Made by a program: the position numbers and the translations under genes. A DNA stretch of 64,000 nucleotides, from contig NZ_JALGRF010000001.1 of the NCBI RefSeq assembly GCF_022815725.1, positions 992,001 to 1,056,000 of the forward strand. The letters run 5' to 3'. Shown in pieces: positions 9,190-18,421 of this stretch. The notes beneath the pieces were generated by a model, which did no database searches, had not been told where the DNA came from, and saw nothing but the letters and a program-made list of their open reading frames with translations. The stretch is from Streptomyces sp. APSN-46.1. Lineage in GTDB: Bacteria; Actinomycetota; Actinomycetes; Streptomycetales; Streptomycetaceae. Every line of letters begins with the position of its first letter. Position 1 is the stretch's first letter.

Positions 9190-11175
9190 ATGACGACTCG
9201 CAGCATCACCGACCGCCTGGGTGGCCTGGCCTTCGGAGGGGACTACAACCCCGAGCAGTGGCACGAGCCGGCCTGGAAGGAGGACGACGAGCTCATGCGT
9301 CGGGCCAGGTTCAACCTGGCCACGGTGGGCGTCTTCTCGTGGGCCCTGCTCGAACCGGAGGAGGGGCGCTACGACTTCACCTGGCTCGACGCCCACATCG
9401 AGCGCCTGCACGCGAACGGCGTGGCCGTCGACCTGGCCACCCCGACCGCTTCCCCGCCTCCCTGGTTCACCCTGGCCCACCCCGATGCGCTGGCGGTCCG
9501 GGCCGACGGCACCCGCCTCGTCCACGGCAGCCGCGACACGTACTGCCTCGCCTCCCCCGCCTACCGCAGCGCGGCCCGCCGGATCGCCTCCGCGCTCGCC
9601 GAGCGGTACGGCGAGCACCCCGCCCTCGCGCTGTGGCACGTGCACAACGAGTACGGCACGCTCTGCTGGTGCGACCACACGGCCGCCGCGTTCCGGGTGT
9701 GGCTGCGCGCCCGCCACGGCTCACTGGACGCGCTCAACGAGGCCTGGGGAACGGCCTTTTGGAGCCAGCGCTACACCTCCTGGGAGCAGGTGCTGCCGCC
9801 ACGCGCGACGAACTACCACAAGAACCCCGGCCAGACAGTGGACTTCCACCGCTTCTGGGGCGACGAGATCATCGCCGCGTACTGCGAACAGCGCGACGCG
9901 ATCCGCGCGCACAGCGACCGCCCGGTGACGACGAACCTGATGCTGCCCTACTACCTGAGGCTCAACCTGTGGGCCTTCGCGCGCGAACTCGACGTCGTCA
10001 CCTCCGACCAGTACCCGTCCGAGACGGGCCTGGACTCCGCCGCCCACGTCGCCTTCTACGCCGACCGCTCCCGCTCCCTGGCCGGCGGCCGCCCGTGGCT
10101 GCTGATGGAACAGGGCACCAGCACCGTCTACGACGGCGATCAGGTGCTCGGCAAGGAGCCCGGCGAGATCCTGCGCCACAGCCTCGGCCACATCGCGCGC
10201 GGTTCGGAGGGGGCCCTCTTCTTCCAGTGGCGCCAGTCCCGGGCCGGTGCCGAGACCTGGCACTCGGCGATGCTGCCGCACGCAGGTCCCGACAGCCGCA
10301 TCTTCCGCGAGGTCACCCAGACCGGCGAGGCGGTCGCCCGGCTCGGCGAGCTGGCGGGATCCACGGTCACCGCGCCGGTCGCCGTACTCGACGACCCGGA
10401 CGCCATGTGGGCGCTGGAGGTGGATGGCCTGCCCTCCGCCCGACTGGACTACCACGCGCCGCTCGCCGAGGCGCACCGGGCGCTGTGGGACGCGGGGGTC
10501 ACGGCCGACTTCGCCCACCCGGAGCACGAGTTGAGCCGCTACCGGCTGGTCATCGCCCCGTCCTTGTTCCTGCTGTCCGACAAGGGCGCCGAGAACCTGC
10601 GCCGTTACGTCGAGGGCGGCGGCACGCTCCTCGTCCAGCACGCGAGCGGATTCGTCGACGACCGCATGCACGCCCGGCTGGGCGGCTATCCTGCGGGCCC
10701 GCTGCGCGAGGCGCTGGGCATCCGCGTCGAGGAGCACCGGCCGCTGCGGACGGATGAACGCATCACCCTGTCGGACGGGTCGCACGGCACGGTCTGGAGC
10801 GAGTCCCTTCGCACCAAGGGCGCGGAGACGCTCGCCACCTACACCCACGGCATGCTCACGGGCAGCCCCGCCCTCACCCGGCACCGCTCCGGCAGCGGAC
10901 AGGGCTGGTACCTCTCCACCCGCCTGGACGACGCCGACTACGCCGCCCTGGCCGGCCGCCTGCTGCGGGAGGCCGGTGTCGAACCGGACCTGCCGGGCCT
11001 GCCGGCCGGAGTCGAAGCCGTCACCCGGCACGCACCCGACGGCCGCCGCTGGCAGGTCCTGCTCAACCACACCCCCGAGGCCGTGCCCTTGCCGGAACCC
11101 GCCCACGACCTGCTCACCGATGCCCTCGCGCACGAACTGCCGCCCGGCGGTTGCGCGGTTCTGCGCGGGCACTGA
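9190..11175 (+). CDS. GH42 beta-galactosidase
   Basis: The 661-residue protein has the full GH42 layout. There is a TIM-barrel domain A starting FGGDYNPEQW, with acid/base Glu154 in HVHNEYG and nucleophile Glu307 in LLMEQG. A trimerisation domain B (about 385-600) and a small C-terminal beta domain follow. No signal peptide is present, so it should act in the cytoplasm on imported galactosides, for example galactosylated xyloglucan oligosaccharides or galacto-oligosaccharides. GAGGAA precedes the ATG. Two operators with the TCGAAGCGCTTCGA core lie in its upstream region, so it probably belongs to the regulon of the LacI protein at 16593. The damaged GH36 alpha-galactosidase follows directly. 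A second GH42 at 18422-20470 is clearly different in sequence. Confidence 0.92.
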   Translation: MTTRSITDRLGGLAFGGDYNPEQWHEPAWKEDDELMRRARFNLATVGVFSWALLEPEEGRYDFTWLDAHIERLHANGVAVDLATPTASPPPWFTLAHPDALAVRADGTRLVHGSRDTYCLASPAYRSAARRIASALAERYGEHPALALWHVHNEYGTLCWCDHTAAAFRVWLRARHGSLDALNEAWGTAFWSQRYTSWEQVLPPRATNYHKNPGQTVDFHRFWGDEIIAAYCEQRDAIRAHSDRPVTTNLMLPYYLRLNLWAFARELDVVTSDQYPSETGLDSAAHVAFYADRSRSLAGGRPWLLMEQGTSTVYDGDQVLGKEPGEILRHSLGHIARGSEGALFFQWRQSRAGAETWHSAMLPHAGPDSRIFREVTQTGEAVARLGELAGSTVTAPVAVLDDPDAMWALEVDGLPSARLDYHAPLAEAHRALWDAGVTADFAHPEHELSRYRLVIAPSLFLLSDKGAENLRRYVEGGGTLLVQHASGFVDDRMHARLGGYPAGPLREALGIRVEEHRPLRTDERITLSDGSHGTVWSESLRTKGAETLATYTHGMLTGSPALTRHRSGSGQGWYLSTRLDDADYAALAGRLLREAGVEPDLPGLPAGVEAVTRHAPDGRRWQVLLNHTPEAVPLPEPAHDLLTDALAHELPPGGCAVLRGH

Positions 11176-13033
11176 CCTCGATGGGGGCCACCATGGCCAA
11201 GGAACAAGGGCCCTTCCACTGGGGGCACGAAGCCCTTCAGCCGTGGCTGGTCGGGCGACCGCCTGATCGGGACCGATCTCGGCGGGCGTCTGCGCCACCG
11301 GAGCCACCGCGCGACCCACGACGGCGGCTGGCACACACTGACCGTCCACCTCCACGATCCGGAAACCGGGCTGGTCGCGGAAGTGACCTACCGATCACCG
11401 GACGGCATCCCCGTGCTCCGCACCGAGGTGACCCTGCGCAACGCGGGGCAGACCACCCTGCACCTGGAGTCGGTCAGCTCGCTCGCTGTGGGCTGCCTGA
11501 CCCCCCAGGATCCGGCGGCCATCGACGCCGCGGACCTGCTGTGGGCGGAGAACGACTGGCTCGCCGAATGCCGCTGGCGGCGACAGCCGATGCGCCTGAC
11601 CACACCTGCCCACGGCGGACGGGTGACCAACGGGCACGGCAGAGCCGGCTGCACCCTCAACGGACAGGGCGCCTGGTCCAGCTGCGGACGCCTCCCCATG
11701 GGCGGCCTGACGGACCGCCGTACCGGCCGCACCTGGGTGTGGCAGATCGAGCACAACGGCGGGGGCTGGCGCTGGGAGTGCGCGGAGCACGACCAGGCGG
11801 TCTACGCGGCGCTGTTCGGGCCCACCGACACCCATCACGGCTGGCGGCACTCCCTCGAACCCGGCGCCGCCTTTCGCACCGTACCCGCCGCCCTGTCCTT
11901 CAGCGCCGACGGCGGCCCCGACGCGGCGTTCGCCGCGCTGACCCGCTACCGCCGCGCCCAGCGCCGCCCGCATGCCGACCACCAGCGCCTGCCCGTCTTT
12001 TTCAACGACTGCATGAACTGCCTGATGGGCGACCCCACGACCGGGAAGCTGCTGCCGCTCATCGACGCGGCGGCCGATGCGGGCGCGGAATACTTCGTGA
12101 TCGACGCCGGCTGGTACGACGACAACGACAACGGTGGCTGGTGGAACGGCGTCGGCGCCTGGGAGGCTGCCGCCTCCCGGTTCCCCGGGACGCGCGGGAT
12201 CCACGAGGTGCTGGACCGCATCCGGGAGCGCGGCATGGTCCCCGGCCTGTGGCTGGAGCCGGAGGTGATCGGCGTACGCAGCCCCTGGCCAAGTCCCTGC
12301 CCAACGGGGCGTTCTTCCGCCGCGACGGCGCCCGCGTCACGGAGGCCACAACCGGGCGCACCTCGACTCGCTCGACGGCGTCCTCGACCGGTATCCGCAC
12401 CTGGTGGTGGAGAACTGCGCCGCCGGCGGCATGCGCTGGGACGAGGCCATGCTCTCCCGGATGCAGCTGCAGTCCACCAGCGACCAGCAGAACCTCGACC
12501 TCTACGCGCCCATCGCGGCCTCCGCGCCCACCGCCGTCACCCCCGAACAGGGTGCCGTCTGGGCGTACCCCCAACCGGAGGACTCCCTCGACGAGGTGGC
12601 CTTCACCATGGCGGGCGCGCTCCTCGGCCGGATCCATCTCTCCGGCCGCATTCTCGAACTCAAGCCCGAGGCCCGCGCCCTGGTCCACGAGGCGGTAGCG
12701 GTGTACAAGGCCATCCGCGCCGACCTGCCGCAAGCCGTGCCGTCCTGGCCGCTGGGCCTTCCCGCCTGGGACGACCCATGGATCGCCCTGGCCCTGCACA
12801 CTCCCGCCACCACCTACCTCACCGCCTGGCGCCGCCCCGGAACCGACGCCACGGCGACGCTTCACCTGTCCCAGCTACGGGGCACCGCTGCCCGTGTCGA
12901 CCTGCTCTACCCCTCGGTCGGTCGGGCCGTTCCCGCCTGGACGCCCGACACGGCCGAGCTGAGCCTGACCCTGCCCACCGCGCCGTCCGCCGTCCTGCTC
13001 CGCATCACCCCCGCAGACCCCTGCGCTCCCTGA
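11176..13033 (+). pseudogene. GH36 alpha-galactosidase, multiply disrupted
   Basis: The pieces together resemble a GH36 alpha-galactosidase but cannot form one. The N-terminal beta domain begins abruptly after the GH42 stop, in the same frame, and has no start codon. The frame then runs through DAGWYDDNDNGGWW and GLWLEPEVIG to about 12282, where one C seems lost from a C-run (the family reads RSPLAKSLP). A further break at 12341-12347 joins RRDGARVTE directly to GHNRAHLDSLDGVLDRYP in a third frame. In intact relatives some 55-65 residues lie between these points, including the KLDYN-type nucleophile aspartate. The remainder (ENCAAGG to the stop) is well preserved, including the acid/base region SRMQLQSTSDQQ. 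The enzyme is therefore dead, but it was probably co-transcribed with GH42. Confidence 0.85.
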
Positions 13034-13077
13034 GCCACCCCACGCCCGCATCACGCATCGACGAGAGGACCCATCGG

Positions 13078-14592
13078 GTGCCCCAGCTGCGCCAGCCGGA
13101 CGGACGCTCCGCCAACCCCGTGATCCCCGGCCTCCACCCCGACCCCAGCGTCTGCCGTGTCGGCGACGACTACTACCTGGCCTGCTCCAGCTTCGAGTAC
13201 TTCCCCGGCGTACCCCTCTTCCACAGCCGCGACCTGATGCACTGGACGCAGATCGGCAACGCCCTGGACCGGCCTGACCAACTGCGTCTGCCCGCCTCCA
13301 TGCCGTCCTCCGGCGGGATCTACGCCCCCACCCTGCGCCACCACGACGGCCGCTTCTGGTTGATCGTCACCAACTGCAGCGAGGGCGGCGGCAACCTGAT
13401 CGTCACGGCCACCGACCCCGCCGGACCGTGGTCGGACCCCATCTGGGCGCCGGGTGTCCCCGGCATCGATCCCGACCTGGTCTGGGACGAGGACGGCACC
13501 TGCTGGTGCACGGTCGCCGGGGGCTCGCAGGTCCGTATCGACCCGTCCACCGGGCAGACGTACGGAACACCGCACAGGGTCTGGTCCGGCGGGCCCGGCG
13601 CCAAGGCCCCGGAGGCGCCGCACCTGTACCGGATCGGCGACTACTGGTACCTGCTCATCGCCAAGGGCGGCACCGAACGCGGCCACGCCGTGTCGATCGC
13701 CCGCGGCCGTACGCCTGCCGGCCCGTTCGAGCCGTGCCCGGCCAACCCGATCCTCACCCACCGCGGCACCGACCACCCCGTCCAGAACACCGGGCACGCC
13801 GATCTGGTCCAAGGCCCGGACGGCTCCTGGTGGATGGTCCTGCTCGGCGTCCGACCGGGCGGCGGCACGCCGGGCTGGCACGTGCTCGGCCGGGAGACCT
13901 TCCTTGCCCCCGTGACGTGGGTGGACGACTGGCCGGTCGTCGGCGAGGTCTCCCTGGACCTGCCCGAGCTCCCGTGGCCGCTCTCCCCCGGCCCCGTCGA
14001 GGAGCAGCGGGACGACTTCGAGCTCGCCGAGCTGCGACCGTTCTGGATCTCCCTGCGCGACCGGCCCGCCGAACACTGCACCACCAAGGAGCGCCCCGGC
14101 TGGCTGACCCTCCGCGCGCGGGGCAACTCCCTGGACGAACCCGACGTGGTGTTCACCGGCCGACGCCAGCAGCACCTCGCGTGCACGGCACGGACCCTGA
14201 CCGACCCCTCGGAAGGTCGCGGCGGCCTTGCCGTCCGGCTCGACGAGCAGCACCACTACGCGATCGAGGTGTCCGGTACGGAGGTACAGGTCATCGCGCG
14301 CGTCGGCTCCCTGCGCGCGGTCGTGGCCGCACGGTCCGTGCCCGCCGGGCCGGTGGTCCTCGCCGTCACGATCACGGAACCGCCGTCTCCGCACGGACCG
14401 TGCACCGGACCCGACGTCGTCTCCTTCGGCGTCGAGCAGCCCGACGGCACGTTCAGCAAGCTCGCGACCCTCGACGGCCGCTACCTGTCGACCGAGGTCG
14501 CCGGCGGCTTCACCGGCCGCGTCATCGGCATGTACGCCGCGGAAGGCACCGTCCACTTCGACTGGTTCGCGTACGAGCCCGTCGACGGCTGA
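13078..14592 (+). CDS. GH43 beta-xylosidase / alpha-L-arabinofuranosidase
   Basis: The GTG at 13078 is preceded by GAGAGGA, and translation gives 504 residues. A five-bladed GH43 propeller occupies about 10-300, with the triad visible as Asp22 (HPDPS), Asp131 (GIDPDLVW) and Glu179 (APEAPHLY). Residues about 320-500 are the C-terminal beta-sandwich (GH43_C2/DUF1349-like) found in the two-domain beta-xylosidase subfamilies. No signal peptide is seen, so it should cleave imported xylo-oligosaccharides or arabino-xylosides in the cytoplasm. It begins 44 bp after the GH36 remnant in the same direction, and GH5 follows 41 bp after its stop, so GH42-GH36-GH43-GH5 look like one transcription unit. 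Substrate choice between xylose and arabinose cannot be fixed from sequence. Confidence 0.88.
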   Translation: MPQLRQPDGRSANPVIPGLHPDPSVCRVGDDYYLACSSFEYFPGVPLFHSRDLMHWTQIGNALDRPDQLRLPASMPSSGGIYAPTLRHHDGRFWLIVTNCSEGGGNLIVTATDPAGPWSDPIWAPGVPGIDPDLVWDEDGTCWCTVAGGSQVRIDPSTGQTYGTPHRVWSGGPGAKAPEAPHLYRIGDYWYLLIAKGGTERGHAVSIARGRTPAGPFEPCPANPILTHRGTDHPVQNTGHADLVQGPDGSWWMVLLGVRPGGGTPGWHVLGRETFLAPVTWVDDWPVVGEVSLDLPELPWPLSPGPVEEQRDDFELAELRPFWISLRDRPAEHCTTKERPGWLTLRARGNSLDEPDVVFTGRRQQHLACTARTLTDPSEGRGGLAVRLDEQHHYAIEVSGTEVQVIARVGSLRAVVAARSVPAGPVVLAVTITEPPSPHGPCTGPDVVSFGVEQPDGTFSKLATLDGRYLSTEVAGGFTGRVIGMYAAEGTVHFDWFAYEPVDG

Positions 14593-14633
14593 ACCAGGCC
14601 CCCTCCCGCACGACCGACCGAAAGGCATGACAC

Positions 14634-16388
14634 ATGAAGGACATACGGCAGCCCGCGCAGCACCGCAGCCGGGGCCCAGGCCGCCTGGCCGCCCTGCTGC
14701 TGACGCTGGTCGTCATGGTGGGGCTGACCGGCGGCACCGCGCTGGCCGCGCCCGGCGCCTACCGGAAGCCGTCGTGGCCGGTGGTCTGGGTTCCGGACAA
14801 CCCCGTGGACGCCGTCGCGCAGATGCAGCCCAGCTGGAACCTGGGCAACACCCTGGACGCCATCCCGGACGAGGGGTCCTGGGGCAACGGGCAGACCACC
14901 AAGGCGACGTTCGACACCATCGCCGCGCAGGGGTTCCGCAGCGTCCGTATCCCGGTGACCTGGAGCGGCCACCAATCCGCCACCGCGCCGTACACCATCG
15001 ACGCCACGTACATGGCCCGCGTCAAGCAGCTCGTCGACTGGGCGTTGGCCGACGGCCTGTACGTGGTGCTCAACGTCCACCACGACTCGTGGATGTGGGT
15101 CGAGAAGATCACGAGCGACCACGACAACGTGCTGGCCCGGTTCAACTCCACCTGGTCCCAGATCTCCACGACCTTCCGTGACGCGCCGCGCACTCTGATC
15201 TTCGAGGGCATCAACGAGCCGAGCTTCGCCAACGCCACGGACGCGCAGAAGGTCTCCTACCTGAACGAGCTGCAGACCTCGTTCCACTCCGTGGTCCGCG
15301 CTTCGGGCGGCGCGAACGCGAGCCGCATGTTGTCGCTGACCACGCCGGGCGGCAGTGGTGACCAGATCCACCTGGACAACCTGTACACCACGATCGCCGC
15401 GCTGAAGGACCGTCAGCTCATTGCGCAGGTGCACTTCTACAGCTGGTACCCGTTCAGCGTGAACGTCGCGGGCGGCACCCTGTACGACGCCGTCGCGCAG
15501 AAACACCTGGAGGATTCCTTCGCCAACATGCACCGCACCTTCGTCGCCAAGGGCATCCCGCCCTATCTCGGGGAGTACGGTCTGCTCGATTACCCGAACC
15601 ACTTCCACCCCTCCCGCGTCGAGCGGGGCGAGGCGCTGAAGTATTTCGAGCATGTGGGCCACGGGGCGCGCAGGTACGGCATCACCACCGCCCTGTGGGA
15701 CCCGTTCGCCTACCTGAACCGCGATACCCTCCAGTGGCGTGACCCGGCCCTGTTCGCCGTGATCAAGTCGAGCTGGACCACCCGCTCGGGCACGGCCTCC
15801 TTCGACAAGGTTTTCGTGCCGAAGTCCAGCCCGGTCACCGCCAAGTCGCTCACCTTGAACCTCAACGGCACCAGCTTCCGAGGCGTGTGGCGGGGCGGCA
15901 CCAAGCTGGTCGCCGGACGGGACTACACCGTCTCCGGCAACCAGCTGACCTTCACCGCCGAGGCGCTGATCCGCCTGGTCGGCAACCGCGCCTACGGCGT
16001 CAACTCGACGCTCCAGGCCCGGTTCACCCGTGGGCTGCCCTGGAACATCGACATCGTCACCAACGACGTCCCGACGGTGTCGGACGCCACCGGCACCACC
16101 GGCTCGTTCTCCGTCCCCACCCAGTACCGGGGCAACGACCTGGCGACCATGCACGCCACGTACGCCGACGGCACCAACGCCGGCCAGACCGACTGGACTC
16201 CGTTCCAGGAGTTCAACAAGGCCTTCTCGCCCGACTACCCGAACGGGACGATCATCCTGACCCCCGAGTTTCTCAACGCGCTCCGCGACGGGGAACCGGC
16301 GACGTTGGTCTTCCACTTCTACAGCGGCGCCACCGTCACCTACCACGTCATCAAGTCCGGAAGCTCGGTCACCGGCACGCTCTCCTGA
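14634..16388 (+). CDS. Secreted GH5 endoglucanase/xyloglucanase with X2 and CBM46 modules
   Basis: The 584-residue protein has a long-n-region Sec signal ending TALAAPG (about residue 39). A GH5 barrel (about 55-385) carries acid/base Glu195 in FEGINEPSF and nucleophile Glu314 in YLGEYGLLD. The C-terminus continues with a CBM_X2-like immunoglobulin module (about 395-470, LVAGRDYTVSGNQLTF) and a CBM46-like module (about 475-575, ending VTYHVIKSG). This three-module order is that of GH5_4 enzymes such as Bacillus BhCel5B, whose CBM46 completes the cleft for xyloglucan and beta-glucan. I infer a secreted endo-acting enzyme that makes oligosaccharides for the importer at 21.8-25.4 kb. It is the last gene before a strong terminator. 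Confidence 0.88.
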   Translation: MKDIRQPAQHRSRGPGRLAALLLTLVVMVGLTGGTALAAPGAYRKPSWPVVWVPDNPVDAVAQMQPSWNLGNTLDAIPDEGSWGNGQTTKATFDTIAAQGFRSVRIPVTWSGHQSATAPYTIDATYMARVKQLVDWALADGLYVVLNVHHDSWMWVEKITSDHDNVLARFNSTWSQISTTFRDAPRTLIFEGINEPSFANATDAQKVSYLNELQTSFHSVVRASGGANASRMLSLTTPGGSGDQIHLDNLYTTIAALKDRQLIAQVHFYSWYPFSVNVAGGTLYDAVAQKHLEDSFANMHRTFVAKGIPPYLGEYGLLDYPNHFHPSRVERGEALKYFEHVGHGARRYGITTALWDPFAYLNRDTLQWRDPALFAVIKSSWTTRSGTASFDKVFVPKSSPVTAKSLTLNLNGTSFRGVWRGGTKLVAGRDYTVSGNQLTFTAEALIRLVGNRAYGVNSTLQARFTRGLPWNIDIVTNDVPTVSDATGTTGSFSVPTQYRGNDLATMHATYADGTNAGQTDWTPFQEFNKAFSPDYPNGTIILTPEFLNALRDGEPATLVFHFYSGATVTYHVIKSGSSVTGTLS

Positions 16389-16401
16389 CCTGCCGCGCCC
16401 T

Positions 16402-16437
16402 CGCCCTGGCCGCCCGCACCCCCGGGCGGCCAGGGCG
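16402..16437 (+). terminator. Stem-loop terminator after GH5
   Basis: CGCCCTGGCCGCCCG (16402-16416) pairs perfectly with its reverse complement at 16423-16437, leaving a 6-nt loop. It starts 14 nt after the GH5 stop. There is no T-run, as is usual for Streptomyces terminators. Confidence 0.8.
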
Positions 16438-16470
16438 GGGGAAAGGCGCGTCGAAGTGGCGCGGCGCGGC

Positions 16471-16490
16471 GCGTCGAAGCGCTTCGACGC
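16471..16490. promoter_or_regulatory. Perfect 20-bp LacI-type operator
   Basis: GCGTCGAAGCGCTTCGACGC is a perfect 20-bp palindrome containing the TCGAAGCGCTTCGA core. It is the best copy in the window and lies 103 bp before the LacI-family start codon, implying autoregulation. Confidence 0.85.
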
Positions 16491-16561
16491 AAGGATGGAC
16501 ACACGCCCAGGCTGACGATAGGGTCAGCGTACATTTCGCGCGTAAACGATACGCGCACACT

Positions 16562-16576
16562 GTCGAAGCGTTTCAC
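16562..16576. promoter_or_regulatory. Second LacI-type operator before the regulator gene
   Basis: GTCGAAGCGTTTCAC matches the operator core with one change (GAAGCGTTTC). It ends 16 nt before the LacI-family ATG, close to the ribosome binding site GGGAG. Centre-to-centre distance to the perfect site is 89 bp. Confidence 0.7.
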
Positions 16577-16592
16577 AAGCTGGGAGAGCTGG

Positions 16593-17609
16593 ATGGTAAC
16601 CCTCGTCGAGGTCGCCCAGCACGCCGGAGTGTCGGCGAGCACGGTGAGCTATGTCCTCAGCGGCAAGCGGTCCATCTCCGCGAACACCCGACTGCGGGTC
16701 GAGCAGAGCATCCGCGAGCTGGGATACCACCCGAACGCGGGCGCGCGGGCCCTGGCGAGTAGCAGGTCGAACATCATCGCGCTGATGGTTCCGCTGCGCA
16801 CCGACATGTATGTGCCGGTGATGATGGAGATCGCCATCGCGGTCGCCACGACGGCCCGGACGCACGGGTACGACGTGCTGCTGCTGACCGGCGAGGAGGG
16901 TCCCGACGCCGTCCGCCGCGTCACCGGCAGTGGGCTCGCCGACGCGATGATCCTGATGGATGTCGAACTCGACGACGAGCGCCTGCCGCTGCTGCGCGGC
17001 ACCGACCTGCCGTCCGTGCTGATCGGACTGCCCGCCGACACCTCAGGGCTGACCTGCGTCGACCTCGACTTCAAAGCCACCGGCGCATTGTGCGTCGAGC
17101 ACCTGGCGATGCTCGGCCACCGCGACATCGCTGTCATCGGCGAGGCCCCCGCGGTCTACGAACGGCACACCGGCTTCGCCGAGCGCACCCTCGACGGACT
17201 CCGCTCCCGGGCACGGGATTTGGGCATCAGGATGCTGCACCGGCCGTGCGAGGGCGGCTACGACGCGATGGCCGTCACCCTCGCCCGCATCCTCGACGAG
17301 CGCCCGGGCACCTCCGGGTTCGTCGTGCAGAACGAGCAGGCGGTCGAGCCGCTGCTCGCCCTGCTGCGCCGGCAGGGCCGCGCCGTGCCCGAGGACGTGT
17401 CGGTGGTCGCGATCTGCCCGGACCCGGTGGCCGTCCAGGCCTCGGTGCGCCTGACGTCGGTCTCCATCCCCGCGCAGGAGATGGGCCGGCACGCGGTGGA
17501 GCGTCTGGTCGCCAAGCTCGACGGCTGCGGCACCGATGAAGTCGTGCTCATCGCACCCGAGTTGACGGTACGGGAGAGTACCGGGTCGGCACCCTCCGCC
17601 GCCTCCTGA
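16593..17609 (+). CDS. LacI-family transcriptional repressor of the glycosidase/ABC regulon
   Basis: The 338-residue protein has a LacI helix-turn-helix at residues 3-25 (LVEVAQHAGVSASTVSYVLSG) and a hinge helix (ARALASSRSN, about 50-60). A periplasmic-binding-protein-like sensor domain follows (IIALMVP to the end), with the usual HLAMLGHRDIAVIG and DVSVV motifs. It probably represses in the absence of an imported oligosaccharide. Two operators of the TCGAAGCGCTTCGA class flank its promoter, so it very likely controls itself. The same palindrome stands before the ABC operon, GH42, GH3 and a GH3 remnant, making this the best candidate regulator for all of them. The gene converges with the GH12 end of the ABC operon. 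The effector cannot be read from sequence; a xyloglucan- or cello-oligosaccharide fits the context. Confidence 0.88.
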   Translation: MVTLVEVAQHAGVSASTVSYVLSGKRSISANTRLRVEQSIRELGYHPNAGARALASSRSNIIALMVPLRTDMYVPVMMEIAIAVATTARTHGYDVLLLTGEEGPDAVRRVTGSGLADAMILMDVELDDERLPLLRGTDLPSVLIGLPADTSGLTCVDLDFKATGALCVEHLAMLGHRDIAVIGEAPAVYERHTGFAERTLDGLRSRARDLGIRMLHRPCEGGYDAMAVTLARILDERPGTSGFVVQNEQAVEPLLALLRRQGRAVPEDVSVVAICPDPVAVQASVRLTSVSIPAQEMGRHAVERLVAKLDGCGTDEVVLIAPELTVRESTGSAPSAAS

Positions 17610-17666
17610 CCCCTACAGCTTCGTTCCGGCACCCCGTGGAGAACCTGAACGCACCCTGATGTCGTG

Positions 17667-18383
17667 TCAGCCTCCGCTGACGGTCAGGTTGTTGGTGGTG
17701 AAGTTCAGCCCGCCGGACGACGAGGTGATCTCATAGCCGAACTGGACGTCGCCGATGGTCTCGTTGCCGGGCATCCAGCCCTTGGTGTGCGCGATCCAGT
17801 TGAGGATCGGCTTGACGTCCACGGTGCCGGAGTTCGAGTCGGACGTCCGCAGGAACGAGAACACCTGGTTCGACCCGTTGGTGCCCTTGTAGACGTTCCA
17901 GTTGTGGCCGCCGACCGTGACGTTGGCCTGCCAGGTGCCGATCGGGCCGACGGCTCCGTTGTAGTTGACCCAGAGCATGATCTCGTACTGGTGGTCGGTG
18001 TCCCAGATGTCGTACGACGTGTTGTACGCGCCGGACGAAGGGACGCTGACGTTGTAGTTGCTGGTGAGCCGGCCGAGGGAGTCGATCGTCTTGTTGATCG
18101 TTTTCGTTGAGTTGGGGTAGGACTTGATGCCGCCGGTGTTGGGGTGGTTGGCCCACACACCCCAGCCGGTCCCGGAGTTTGCCCAGAGGCACTGGCTGCC
18201 GGTGCCGGAGCCCCAGACGTTGTTGTAGAGCTTGTAGCCGTCCAGGCTGGTGCTGCCCCATTGGTCGCAGGAGTTCCAGACTGCTGCCGAAGCGGGAGCG
18301 GAGGCCAGGCCGACGGTGGCACCGAGAGCCATCGCCGGCGCCAGCACCGCCATGGTGATTTTACGTATCGCGCTTGTGACCAT
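17667..18383 (-). CDS. Secreted GH12 endoglucanase/xyloglucanase
   Basis: The 238-residue protein has a Sec signal (about 1-34, ending PASAA) and a single GH12 jelly-roll domain with no binding module. Nucleophile Glu134 lies in HQYEIMLWVNYNG and acid/base Glu218 in QFGYEITSS. GH12 enzymes cut beta-1,4-glucan, and some cut xyloglucan or mixed-linkage glucan. I start at the ATG at 18383, which has GAAGGGA upstream; the open frame extends 15 codons further with no signal character. Its start lies 38 bp downstream of the GH42 stop on the same strand, so it is probably the last gene of the ABC operon. That would couple a secreted endo-enzyme to the uptake of its products. Confidence 0.9.
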   Translation of the reverse strand: MVTSAIRKITMAVLAPAMALGATVGLASAPASAAVWNSCDQWGSTSLDGYKLYNNVWGSGTGSQCLWANSGTGWGVWANHPNTGGIKSYPNSTKTINKTIDSLGRLTSNYNVSVPSSGAYNTSYDIWDTDHQYEIMLWVNYNGAVGPIGTWQANVTVGGHNWNVYKGTNGSNQVFSFLRTSDSNSGTVDVKPILNWIAHTKGWMPGNETIGDVQFGYEITSSSGGLNFTTNNLTVSGG

Positions 18384-18421
18384 GGTGTCCCTTCCATGGG
18401 TGGGGGGAGATTGTGGGGGTG

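Noticed and set aside
11383..14592. A single 1069-residue protein joining GH36 and GH43
   Set aside because: The shared frame between 12285 and 13077 is meaningless sequence. GH43 has its own GTG and ribosome binding site, and GH36 continues in other frames.
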